Shown here: piece after piece, positions 54,130-62,794 of the stretch | Numbering within the stretch: the first letter of the stretch is position 1 | Layout: each line of letters opens with the position of its first letter | DNA from: Betaproteobacteria bacterium | GTDB lineage: Bacteria; Pseudomonadota; Gammaproteobacteria; Burkholderiales; Usitatibacteraceae | Reading direction: 5' to 3' | Length of the DNA stretch: 64,000 nucleotides | Assembly (NCBI GenBank): GCA_016720855.1 | Contig: JADKJU010000001.1 | Location: 923,501-987,500 of the forward strand | The notes under the pieces: generated by a model | Told to the model about the DNA's origin: nothing | Database searches by the model: none | The model's input: only the letters and a program-made list of their open reading frames with translations | Position numbers and translations under genes: made by a program

Positions 54130-55161
54130 ATGACCGACAAGTCCGCGGTCCGCTATCCCTTCGCCGAAGAGCTCCCCCCGCCGGGCCAGGCGCTTTGCGT
54201 CGCACCGGGCGTGTGGTGGATCCGCATGCCGCTGCCGTTCGCACTGGACCACATCAACCTGTGGCTTCTCGAGGACGGCGACGGCTGGACCGTCGTGGAT
54301 ACGGGCCTGGGCACGTCGGCCACCTGGGAACTCTGGGAGCGGCTCCTCCCCGACGCGATGGGCGGACGCCCGGTGAAGCGCATCGTGGTGACCCATTACC
54401 ACCCCGATCACGTGGGCAGCGCGGCATGGCTCGAGAGTCGCACCGGCGCGCCGGTATGGATGACGACCTCCGAATTCCTCTCGGCCCATGCGGCACGCGA
54501 CGACACGGCGGGCTTCGACCGCGCCACGGGCATCGCCTTCTTCGCGAGGAACGGCCTCGACATCTCCGCCATCCCCGAGAAAATGCGCACCGGGAACTTC
54601 TATCGGCGCGGCGTGCCGGAACTGCCCCGCCACTATCGCCGGCTCATGCATGGCGACACGATCGCGATAGGCGGCCACGACTGGCGCGTGATCTGCGTGT
54701 TCGGCCATGCCCCGGAGCACGCGGCGCTTCACTGCGCATCGCTGGGCTTGCTCATCTCGGGCGACCAGGTCCTGCCGCGCATCACGACGAACGTGGGCGT
54801 CTGGGGCAGCCAGCCCGAGGCCAATCCGCTGCGCCTCTATCTCGACTCCTTCGGCCGCTTCGCGGACATTCCCGGCTCCGTGCGCGTGCTGCCCTCGCAC
54901 GACCGCGTGTTCGAGGGCCTGCACGCCCGCATCATCCAGCTCGGCGCGCACCACGCCGAGCGCCTCGAGAAGCTCGCCATCGCCTGCGAGAACCCCGTCA
55001 CCGCCTTCGACGTCCTGCCGGTGCTGTTCCGACGCAAGCTCGACGAGCACCAGATCGGGTTCGCGATGGGCGAGGCCATCGCCCACCTGCACTACCTCCA
55101 CGCCGAGGGCAAGGTGAGGCGCATCGAGGAAGGCGGCGTGCGCCGGTTCGTGCGCTGCTGA
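54130..55161 (+). CDS. MBL-fold metallo-hydrolase
   Basis: A 343-residue metallo-beta-lactamase fold hydrolase. The zinc motif is THYHPDHVGSAAWL near residue 95, with later metal ligands GHAPEH near residue 195 and ISGDQVLP near residue 215. The C-terminal helical domain (HLHYLHAEGKVRR) resembles the winged-helix tail of LACTB2/glyoxalase II-like enzymes. Substrate unknown. ATG 54130 lies 25 bases after the cyclase stop, so the two may be co-transcribed. Confidence 0.87.
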   Translation: MTDKSAVRYPFAEELPPPGQALCVAPGVWWIRMPLPFALDHINLWLLEDGDGWTVVDTGLGTSATWELWERLLPDAMGGRPVKRIVVTHYHPDHVGSAAWLESRTGAPVWMTTSEFLSAHAARDDTAGFDRATGIAFFARNGLDISAIPEKMRTGNFYRRGVPELPRHYRRLMHGDTIAIGGHDWRVICVFGHAPEHAALHCASLGLLISGDQVLPRITTNVGVWGSQPEANPLRLYLDSFGRFADIPGSVRVLPSHDRVFEGLHARIIQLGAHHAERLEKLAIACENPVTAFDVLPVLFRRKLDEHQIGFAMGEAIAHLHYLHAEGKVRRIEEGGVRRFVRC

Positions 55162-55281
55162 CACCTCGAACCGAAGCGCCGCGGAGAGCTGTCCGGAACG
55201 GTGAGTGCATCGAGGAAATGGGGCCCGCATGGGGACCTGAACGGCGCTTGCGTCGAGACGATGCGTCCCCGTGAGTGATAC

Positions 55282-55440
55282 GGAGCACTTTTTTGGTTGG
55301 TGTTCTTTTTTCTATTCTGGCCGAATGAAGGTGCTACCGACATCGATGCCACTTGCACCTCTGGAGCGGCTCGGGCAGCGAGGCTAGAGGCAATTCAACT
55401 CGGCCAGAAAAGAAAAAAAACACCAACCAAAAAATGCTCC
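55282..55440. repeat. AT-rich inverted repeat, MITE-like or structured RNA
   Basis: Two arms of about 42 bases (55282-55324 and 55400-55440) are inverted copies with about five differences, starting GGAGCA and containing T6-GGTTGGTG and ending CTGGCCGA; the spacer is about 75 bases. The arms are far richer in A and T than the surroundings. A small hairpin CTGCAC / GTGCAG follows at 55440-55458. The whole gene-free stretch 55162-55511 holds only this element, between convergent MBL-hydrolase and VWA genes. No target-site duplication or coding frame is convincing. Confidence 0.75.
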
Positions 55441-55511
55441 TGCACCCCCGAAGTGCAGCGGCCACTACCCAGTGACCATCCCGAGAGGTCCGGCGCCTGT
55501 CCGCTTCCGTG

Positions 55512-56687
55512 CTAGCTGAGCGACTTCATCGCGCCTTCGAGGCCGGAGAGCGTCACCGGGAACATGCGCCCGTCGAAGATCCGGCGGATGTTCTCGGTGG
55601 AGGCAGTCCAGTGCCAGTGTTCCTCCGGGGCCGGGTTCAGCCAGGCCGCGCGCGGCCAGGCGTGCAGCAGCCTCTCCAGCCACACGCGCCCGGCCTCGTC
55701 GTTCCAGTGCTCGACGCTGCCGCCGGGCTGCTCCAGCTCGTAGGGGCTCATCGCGGCATCGCCCACGAAGATCGCCTTGTAGTCGTGACCATACTTGCGC
55801 ATCACGTCCGCCGTCGCGATGCGCTCCCGGCTGCGGCGCACGTTGTCCTTCCAGACCGACTCGTAAATGCAGTTGTGGAAGTAGAAGTGCTCGAGGTTCT
55901 TGAACTCCGCGCGCGCGGCGCTGAACAGCTCCTCGACGACCTGGATGTGGTCGTCCATCGTGCCGCCCACGTCGAGAAAGAGGAGCACCTTCACCGCGTT
56001 GTGCAGTTCCGGGACGATCTTCAGGTCCAGCCAGCCCGCGTTCCTGGCGGTCGAGCGGATGGTGTCGGGCAGGTCCAGCACCTCGGGGGCACCGGTGCGC
56101 GCGAAGCGACGCAGCCGCCGCAGCGCCAGCTTCATGTTCCTCACACCCAGCTCGCGGTCGGTGTCGTAGTCGCGGAACTCGCGCTGGTCCCAGACCTTCA
56201 CGGCGCGCCGGTTGCGCGATCGGTCCTGCCCGATGCGTATGCCCTCGGGATTGTAGCCATACGCGCCGAATGGCGAGGTGCCGGCCGTGCCGATCCACTT
56301 GGAGCCGCCCTGGTGGCGCCCCTTCTGCTCCTCGAGGCGCTGGCGCAGGGTCTCCATCAGCTTCTCCCAGCCCCCCAGGGCATCCACGAGACGCTTTTCC
56401 TCCTCGGAGAGGTTGCGTTCCGCGAGTCTGCGCAGCCACTCCGCGGGAATGTCCTTCACCAGTTCGTCCGGGATGGACCCCACGCCCTTGAAGTACGCGG
56501 AGAAGGCAAGGTCGAACCGGTCGAACCAGGCCTCGTCCTTCACGAGCGCGGCACGCGAGAGCACGTAGAAGTCATCGACGCTTCCGGTCACCACGCCCGC
56601 CTGCAGCGCCTCGACGAGAGTCAGGAACTCCTTCACGCTCGCGGGCACCCCGGCTTTGCGGACGGTGAAGAAGAAGTCGATGAGCAA
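55512..56687 (-). CDS. VWA domain protein, CoxE-like
   Basis: A 391-residue cytoplasmic protein of the CoxE-like VWA family. It starts LIDFFFTVRKAGVPASVKEFLTLVEAL and has the metal-ion-dependent adhesion-site region as LLFLDVGGTMDDH near residue 235, the usual DxGGT form of this family. These proteins pair with MoxR ATPases as chaperones that insert metals or activate enzymes. The start is TTG 56687; GTA at the family-start position is not usable. Its MoxR partner is 0.8 kb upstream on the same strand. Confidence 0.87.
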   Translation of the reverse strand: MLIDFFFTVRKAGVPASVKEFLTLVEALQAGVVTGSVDDFYVLSRAALVKDEAWFDRFDLAFSAYFKGVGSIPDELVKDIPAEWLRRLAERNLSEEEKRLVDALGGWEKLMETLRQRLEEQKGRHQGGSKWIGTAGTSPFGAYGYNPEGIRIGQDRSRNRRAVKVWDQREFRDYDTDRELGVRNMKLALRRLRRFARTGAPEVLDLPDTIRSTARNAGWLDLKIVPELHNAVKVLLFLDVGGTMDDHIQVVEELFSAARAEFKNLEHFYFHNCIYESVWKDNVRRSRERIATADVMRKYGHDYKAIFVGDAAMSPYELEQPGGSVEHWNDEAGRVWLERLLHAWPRAAWLNPAPEEHWHWTASTENIRRIFDGRMFPVTLSGLEGAMKSLS

Positions 56688-56692
56688 GGGCG

Positions 56693-57448
56693 TTACGCCG
56701 CTTTTTCGAGCATCGCCTTCAGGCGGTCGAGCGCGCCACCCCAGAAGCTCTTCTGCTTCTCGACGGCCCTGCGGTCGGCGAGCTTGCCGTGCTCCACCGT
56801 GACCTGGCTCTTGCCGGCGCCCTTCGGGTGGAAGGCCACGCCGACGCTCGATTTCCCCGCCGTCCACGTCATGTTCATGGACTTGCCGTCCCGGCAACGA
56901 GTCACCTGGACGGGCGCGTTGCCGAGCCACAGGGCGCGCATCGCCGGGTCCGCCCACGCGCCGTAGACGCGGCCGAGGCTCGCCTGGAGGGTTCGCGAGG
57001 CGCTGGCCGCGTAGCCGCGCGCATTCTGGTTCGCTTCGCGCAGCCCGCGCGCCTGCTCGTAGCCGACGGTGACCATCTGGCTCCACCACGAAGGCACGCC
57101 GTACCTGTCCGCGAGCATCGAGGCGATGGCCTTGTGGGGCATCGCGACGGCGCCCGCCTTGTCGAGAATCGCGAGCCACTGGTCCCAGGCCTTGCCGGTC
57201 GCCCTGGCCACCGCGTCCGTGCCGATCCCTGCGAGGCGCAGGGCTTCTCCGGGGACCTTGCGCAGAGCGCTCCGGGGCAAAGGTCTCCTTGACGCAGGTC
57301 CACTCCCCGCGGCTTTCTTCACCTCGGGTATCTTCGCCACAGGCTTTTTCGCGGCGGGTTTCTTCACCGCGGGCTTGCGCACTGCCGGCTTTCTCTGCGC
57401 GACCTTCCGGACGGCCGACTTCACGGCCGGCTTGCACTTCGTGGCCAT
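56693..57448 (-). CDS. histone H1-like tail fused to DUF4287 and SRPBCC domains
   Basis: A 251-residue protein with three parts: a basic Lys/Ala/Pro tail (about 1-60, repeats of AVRKPAVKKPAAKKP type, histone H1-like); a DUF4287 domain (about 75-130, TGKAWDQWLAILDKAG and AIASMLADRYGVPSWWSQMVTVGYE); and an SRPBCC/AHSA1-like domain (about 145-251). DUF4287 proteins often carry such a hydrophobic-ligand fold. The basic tail suggests nucleic-acid binding. It lies 27 bases after the MoxR gene and 5 bases before the VWA gene, so it is part of their operon. Confidence 0.8.
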   Translation of the reverse strand: MATKCKPAVKSAVRKVAQRKPAVRKPAVKKPAAKKPVAKIPEVKKAAGSGPASRRPLPRSALRKVPGEALRLAGIGTDAVARATGKAWDQWLAILDKAGAVAMPHKAIASMLADRYGVPSWWSQMVTVGYEQARGLREANQNARGYAASASRTLQASLGRVYGAWADPAMRALWLGNAPVQVTRCRDGKSMNMTWTAGKSSVGVAFHPKGAGKSQVTVEHGKLADRRAVEKQKSFWGGALDRLKAMLEKAA

Positions 57449-57475
57449 GGATCTCCTCCGTGTCGCGTGCCGGGC

Positions 57476-58318
<843 letters not shown>

Positions 58319-58400
58319 GCCGGGAAGTATAGCGGCCCGTTAACCCCCTTGCCTCCGCCGCCCGTTAAACTCGGTACCAAACCCGACAAAGGAAGCCGCC

Positions 58401-59900
58401 GTGTCCCACCCCGTTCGTCCGATCCTGGCCGCCATGCTCGCGGCACTTGCCGTACCCGCCGCCGCCGAAACGGCCGTGACCCTCTATTCCAGCGCCCAGC
58501 CCGGCACGCTCTCCCCGCAAACCTTCGGCTCCGGGGGAGAAGGCATGACGGTGCCCGGATACGCCCTGGTGCGCGAGGACCGCCGTTTCGAGCTCAAGGC
58601 CGGGCGCAACGTGCTTCGCGTGCCTGATGTGCCCTCGCTGATCGACCCCACCACCGTTTCCTTCGCCTCCCTCACCGATCCGAAGGCCACGCGCGTCATC
58701 GAGCAGAGCTTCGAATTCGACCTCACGAGCACCCAGAAGCTGCTCTCCCGCTATCTCGACCGCGAGATCACCGTCGAGCAGCAGCGGGGCCAGGGCGTCG
58801 GTACCTTCACCGGTACGCTGGTCGGAACCCAGGGCGGGCTGACCCTAAAGGCTGCCGACGGGACCGTGCGCGTGGTGAACGGATACTCGGGCGTGACGCT
58901 CCCGAGCCTGCCCGGCGGGCTCATCAGCAAGCCCACGCTCGTCTGGGACATCGATGCCGGCAAGGCCGGCACGCACGAGGCACGCATCACTTACCAGACG
59001 GGCGGCATCACCTGGTGGGCCGACTACAACCTCACGTATTCGGAGCCGGAGCCCGGCAAATGCCGGCTCGACGTCGGCGCATGGGTCACGATCGTGAACC
59101 AGTCTGGCGCGGCCTACGTGAACGCGAAGCTGAAGCTCGTCGCGGGCGACGTGCAGCGTGCGCCTGCTCGCCTCCAACCTGCGGCCGCCCCCGCGATGCT
59201 GGCCCGCACCCAGGAGTCGAAGGCGCAGGGCTTCGAGGAAAAGGCCTTCTTCGAGTACCACCTCTACACCCTGGGACGTCCGGCAACGCTCGCACAGAAT
59301 TCCACCAAGCAGATCGAACTCTTTCCCACCGCCGCCGGCGTCGGCTGCGAGAAGTCGCTCGTGTATTACGGGCAGGGCTTCAACTATCCCGCCTACGGCT
59401 CGCCGATGACGGACCGCAACTTCGGCATCCGGTCCAACAGGAAGGTCGACGTCTACCTGCGCGTGAAGAACTCGCAGTCCAACGGCCTGGGCATGCCGCT
59501 GCCCGCGGGAAAGCTGCGCGTCTCGAAACGGGACGAGGCCGACGCGAGCCTGGAGTTCATCGGCGAGGATCTGATCGACCACACGGCGCGCGAAGAGACG
59601 GTGCAGGTGAAGCTGGGCTCGGCGTTCGACGTCGTGGGCGAAAGGAAGCAGCTCGACTATCGCATCGACACGACAGCCAAGTGGATCGAGGAGGAAATCG
59701 AGGTCCGCGTGCGAAACCAGAAGCCCGACGAAACGGTGGCGGTCGTCGTGAGGGAAAGCCTCTACCGATGGTCGAGCTGGTCGGTCACGAGAAAGACCCA
59801 CGACTACGAGAAGCAGGATTCGCGCACGATCCATTTCCCGGTTCGCATCGCGCCCAAGGGCGAGGCGGTCGTGCGTTATACGGTCAGGTACACCTGGTAG
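58401..59900 (+). CDS. DUF4139 domain secreted protein
   Basis: A 499-residue protein with a signal peptide (residues 1-22, ending PAAAETAV). The rest is a DUF4139 region: N-terminal VTLYSSAQPGTLSPQTF and central ITYQTGGITWWADYNLTYSE, with C-terminal beta-sandwich ending IHFPVRIAPKGEAVVRYTVRYTW. Function is unknown; members are thought to be envelope proteins. Start GTG 58401, with AAAGGAAG 7 bases upstream. Convergent with sodC. Confidence 0.82.
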   Translation: MSHPVRPILAAMLAALAVPAAAETAVTLYSSAQPGTLSPQTFGSGGEGMTVPGYALVREDRRFELKAGRNVLRVPDVPSLIDPTTVSFASLTDPKATRVIEQSFEFDLTSTQKLLSRYLDREITVEQQRGQGVGTFTGTLVGTQGGLTLKAADGTVRVVNGYSGVTLPSLPGGLISKPTLVWDIDAGKAGTHEARITYQTGGITWWADYNLTYSEPEPGKCRLDVGAWVTIVNQSGAAYVNAKLKLVAGDVQRAPARLQPAAAPAMLARTQESKAQGFEEKAFFEYHLYTLGRPATLAQNSTKQIELFPTAAGVGCEKSLVYYGQGFNYPAYGSPMTDRNFGIRSNRKVDVYLRVKNSQSNGLGMPLPAGKLRVSKRDEADASLEFIGEDLIDHTAREETVQVKLGSAFDVVGERKQLDYRIDTTAKWIEEEIEVRVRNQKPDETVAVVVRESLYRWSSWSVTRKTHDYEKQDSRTIHFPVRIAPKGEAVVRYTVRYTW

Positions 59901-59926
59901 TCCGGGCGACTGGCGGGCTGTAAAAG

Positions 59927-59954
59927 GAAAGGGGCAGCCGAAGCCGCCCCTTTC
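59927..59954. terminator. hairpin between convergent DUF4139 and sodC genes
   Basis: A 9-bp stem GAAAGGGGC / GCCCCTTTC with a 10-base loop. The arms themselves contain the A and T tracts, so it could end transcription from both sides; no long T run follows. Confidence 0.5.
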
Positions 59955-59969
59955 TTCGCTCAGGCGCGT

Positions 59970-60491
59970 TCAGCCCTTGCCGATCACCGCGCACGCGAGC
60001 CGCGGACCGGCATTGCCAGCGGGTTGGCTCTTGTAGTCGTCCGGATCGCGATGGACGATCAGCCCCTTGCCGATGATGTCCGTCGCCCCTGAACCGACTG
60101 TGAAGCCCGTCACCTCGAACGAGAATGAAGCGGCTCCGTAGGCGTCGGCGCGCACGTTCGGCATGTCACCGGCATGATGCACACCGCCGTCGTGGTGGCC
60201 GTGGGCCTTCGCGAGGGGGTTGAAGTGCCCGCCGGCGCTCATTCCGTCCCCGGAACTGCAGTCACCCTTCTCGTGCACGTGGAAGCCGTGCTCCGAACCC
60301 GCCTTCAGGCCCGAAAGGGTGCCCGACACCTTCACCGAGGTGGCGCGCTGCTCGAAAGTGACCGTGCCGCGAACCGAATTGCCCTTGGTCGGCTCGAGGT
60401 TAGCGACCGCCTTGGGTCCCGGCGCGCCGCCCATCGAGGCACATCCGGCCACGAGCGCGCAGGCAACCAGCAGGGAAGGATTGGCCTTCAT
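59970..60491 (-). CDS. sodC: Cu-Zn superoxide dismutase, lipoprotein form
   Basis: A 173-residue periplasmic SodC with a lipobox (ALVAGCAS, Cys16), so it should be lipid-anchored. Cu ligands are in EHGFHVHEKGDCSSGDG near residue 70; Zn/Cu ligands in GGHFNPLAKAHGHHD; the C-terminal GPRLACAVIG contains the disulfide Cys. It removes extracytoplasmic superoxide. The gene begins 9 bases after the preceding Ala/Pro-rich gene and may be transcribed with the formate dehydrogenase operon. Confidence 0.93.
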   Translation of the reverse strand: MKANPSLLVACALVAGCASMGGAPGPKAVANLEPTKGNSVRGTVTFEQRATSVKVSGTLSGLKAGSEHGFHVHEKGDCSSGDGMSAGGHFNPLAKAHGHHDGGVHHAGDMPNVRADAYGAASFSFEVTGFTVGSGATDIIGKGLIVHRDPDDYKSQPAGNAGPRLACAVIGKG

Positions 60492-60500
60492 CGTCGCTCC

Positions 60501-60836
60501 TCAGGACTTCTTGGCCGGCGCCTTGTCCGCGGGCTTCGCGGGCGCGGCGCCCTTTGCCGGAGCTGCAGGCGCCGGCGAAGCCGCAATCGGCGTGGGCTTC
60601 GGAACGGGCTTGCCGGCCTTCTTCATGTTGGCCTGGAAGTTCTTCACGGCCACGCCGTCGGCGGCCTCCTTCGCGGCCTTGCCCTTCGCGGCGGTCTCGG
60701 CGTCCTTCGCCTTCTTTTCCTCTGCGGCGGCCTTGCCCTTCTCGTCGAGGGGCGGTGGTGGCGGCAGCTTCGCCTGGGCGGTGAATGCGATACCGAGCAA
60801 GAGGGCTGCGGCCACTGAAGCGATTCTCGTCTTCAT
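60501..60836 (-). CDS. secreted Ala/Lys/Pro-rich protein of the formate dehydrogenase operon
   Basis: A 111-residue protein: signal peptide (about 1-22), KLPPPPPLDEKGKAAAEEKKAKD, a short helical core (GVAVKNFQANMKKAGKPVP) and an Ala/Pro/Lys tail. I recognise no domain. It starts at ATG 60836, 2 bases after the fdhC stop, so it is an operon member; a periplasmic accessory role is inference. Confidence 0.65.
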   Translation of the reverse strand: MKTRIASVAAALLLGIAFTAQAKLPPPPPLDEKGKAAAEEKKAKDAETAAKGKAAKEAADGVAVKNFQANMKKAGKPVPKPTPIAASPAPAAPAKGAAPAKPADKAPAKKS

Positions 60837-60838
60837 GA

Positions 60839-61906
60839 TCAGTCTCCCGTGGCCGGTTGGGCGGTGCCCGCGACGAACTTCTCCGGTCGCTTGCCGGCCT
60901 TGACCTCCTCGTACCAGTACTGGTGGTGCTCGCGGGCCCAGGTCTCGTCGACCAGGCCGGTCTTCATGGCATTCAGCGCGCCATGCATCCCGATCGTGCC
61001 GAGGTAGATGTGGCCGGTGGCCAGGGCCATGCCGGCAATCGCGCAGATGCCGTGGATGAGGTTCGCGATCTGCATTGCCTCGCGCCCCTGGTTCCAGTTG
61101 GGGAAGTTGAGGATAACGCCCGTCACTGCCATCACGGAGCAAAGCCCCACGACCAGGAACCAGAAGATCCCCTTTTCGCCGGCGTTGAACCTTCCGCTGG
61201 GCACGTGCTCGCCCGAGAGCAGGCCGCCGAACTTGCCCAGCCAGGCGCCGTCGTAGGCTTTCCAGGTGTTGTCGCGGATGAAGATCACGATGAATATCAC
61301 CAGGGAGAAGATGAAGAGCGGGCCCACGAAGTTGTGCAGGTTCTTCCCGAGCACGGTGATCGTGGAGAACGCCGCGTACCCCACGATCGGCAGGATGAGG
61401 AACTTGCCGAAGAGGAGAACGATGCCGGTGAGCGCCAGGACGACGAAGGAAAGCCCCATCGTCCAGTGCGCCACGCGCTCCACGCTCGAGAAGCGCTCGA
61501 TGAGCCGCCCCGTGAGCGGGTCGTGGGTCTTGATGGGGCCCTTGGCCAGGTAGAAAAGGGCCAGGATCACGAACGGGATGAGCAGGAAGATGCCGCCGTA
61601 GAACGTGACCGGCCCGTTGCGCAGGGCCCGCCACTCGCGACCGCCGCCCTGGATGAGGACATTGGTTTCTCGACCGGGCACCGAAGCGTACTGGCTCTTG
61701 GTGCTGACATCGCTCCAGGACGGCGGATTGTTCCAGCCCGGCACCGCGGTGGAGCCGGGCGCCGGCGCAGGCGCCGGAGCGGCCGCCGCTGGGGCCGGTT
61801 GCTGGCCGGGGGCCGCCGGCTGCTGCGCTGTTGCCGCGGACGGAAGCCATGCGGCCAATGCAAGAACGAATGCGCCGATTCCCTTGGCATATCTGGTCAT
61901 CATCAT
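60839..61906 (-). CDS. formate dehydrogenase cytochrome b556 (gamma) subunit
   Basis: A 355-residue membrane protein. After a signal-like helix comes an Ala/Pro/Gln-rich periplasmic region (about 27-75), then about five transmembrane helices: one near 100-120 and a dihaem cytochrome b core near 150-325, with His in RVAHWTMGLSFVVLALTG and GKNLHNFVGPLF and in LATGHIYLG. The domain is Ni/Fe-hydrogenase/formate dehydrogenase b-type. It passes electrons from FdhB to quinone. ATG 61906 is chosen from three ATG in a row because of GGGAG at proper spacing. Confidence 0.88.
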   Translation of the reverse strand: MMMTRYAKGIGAFVLALAAWLPSAATAQQPAAPGQQPAPAAAAPAPAPAPGSTAVPGWNNPPSWSDVSTKSQYASVPGRETNVLIQGGGREWRALRNGPVTFYGGIFLLIPFVILALFYLAKGPIKTHDPLTGRLIERFSSVERVAHWTMGLSFVVLALTGIVLLFGKFLILPIVGYAAFSTITVLGKNLHNFVGPLFIFSLVIFIVIFIRDNTWKAYDGAWLGKFGGLLSGEHVPSGRFNAGEKGIFWFLVVGLCSVMAVTGVILNFPNWNQGREAMQIANLIHGICAIAGMALATGHIYLGTIGMHGALNAMKTGLVDETWAREHHQYWYEEVKAGKRPEKFVAGTAQPATGD

Positions 61907-61919
61907 GGTGTCTCCCGGT

Positions 61920-62147
61920 CTATTTCTTCTCGGCGGCCGCCATCGCGCGCACGTAGTCGTTCTGCTTCTGGGTACGCGCTGCGAGCGACTGTTCCCACTT
62001 GGCCTTGTCGCCCTTGAACTCGTCGCCGGCATAGGGTTTCTGGTCCTCCTTGCCTGCGTAGGTTTTCCCGGGTTCCTGGGATATTTCCGTGCATCCGCCG
62101 AGCCAGCATGCCGCCGACAATGCGACAGCGATCGCGAGCGTTCTCAT
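61920..62147 (-). CDS. small lipoprotein of the formate dehydrogenase operon
   Basis: A 75-residue lipoprotein with lipobox WLGGC (Cys19). The mature part is charged (KTYAGKEDQKPYAGDEFKGDKAKWEQSLAARTQKQNDY) and probably helical. ATG 62147 overlaps the fdhB stop by 4 bases. Similar small lipoproteins sit in this place in betaproteobacterial formate dehydrogenase operons; the role is not known. Confidence 0.75.
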   Translation of the reverse strand: MRTLAIAVALSAACWLGGCTEISQEPGKTYAGKEDQKPYAGDEFKGDKAKWEQSLAARTQKQNDYVRAMAAAEKK

Positions 62148-62764
62148 GTCTTTCCTCCCGGTTGATCGGAAACCTTGGCGCTGCCCCCGTAGGCCATCGA
62201 CCAGCCCCAGATCTCCTCGCCCTTGCCGCGCGTGACGACGCGGTACTTGTAGATCTTCGTGATCACCTCGGCGTCGCCCGCGAGCAGTGCCTTGGTGGAG
62301 CACATCTCGGCGCACGCAGGCAGCTTGCCCTCGGCCAGGCGGTTGCGGCCGTACTTGCGGTATTCCTCGGCGGAGTTGTTCTCCTCCGGGCCGCCCGCGC
62401 AGAAGGTGCACTTGTCCATCTTGCCGCGCAGGCCGAAAGCGCCGGCCTGCGGGAACTGCGGCGCGCCGAAGGGGCAGGCATAGAAGCAGTAGCCGCATCC
62501 GATGCACAGGTCCTTGTCGTGCAGGACCAGCCAGTCCTCGGTCTTGTAGAAGCAGTCGACCGGGCAGACCGCCATGCAGGGCGCATCCGAGCAGTGCATG
62601 CACGCCACCGAGATGGAACGCTCGCCGGGCTTGCCGTCGTTCACCGTCACCAGCCGGCGCCGGTTCACGCCCCATGGAATCTCATGCTCGCTCTTGCACG
62701 CCGTCACGCAGCCGTTGCACTCGATGCAGCGCTCGGCGTCGCAGATGAATTTCATTCTGGCCAT
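62144..62764 (-). CDS. formate dehydrogenase iron-sulfur (beta) subunit
   Basis: A 206-residue ferredoxin-type subunit with four cysteine clusters for four [4Fe-4S] centres: CIECNGCVTACK near residue 13, CMHCSDAPCMAVCP near residue 55, CIGCGYCFYACP near residue 87 and CTFCAG near residue 118 with CAEMC further on. It transfers electrons from the catalytic subunit to the cytochrome b subunit. No transmembrane tail is seen. ATG 62764 has AGGAG upstream and lies 30 bases after fdhA. Confidence 0.92.
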   Translation of the reverse strand: MARMKFICDAERCIECNGCVTACKSEHEIPWGVNRRRLVTVNDGKPGERSISVACMHCSDAPCMAVCPVDCFYKTEDWLVLHDKDLCIGCGYCFYACPFGAPQFPQAGAFGLRGKMDKCTFCAGGPEENNSAEEYRKYGRNRLAEGKLPACAEMCSTKALLAGDAEVITKIYKYRVVTRGKGEEIWGWSMAYGGSAKVSDQPGGKT

Positions 62765-62794
62765 TTGTGTGTCTCCTCTATCCGTGGCGGTGCG

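Noticed and set aside
55297..55515. Small open frame through the inverted repeat (Phe-rich start)
   Set aside because: It is made of the repeat arms, has no ribosome binding site and no family.
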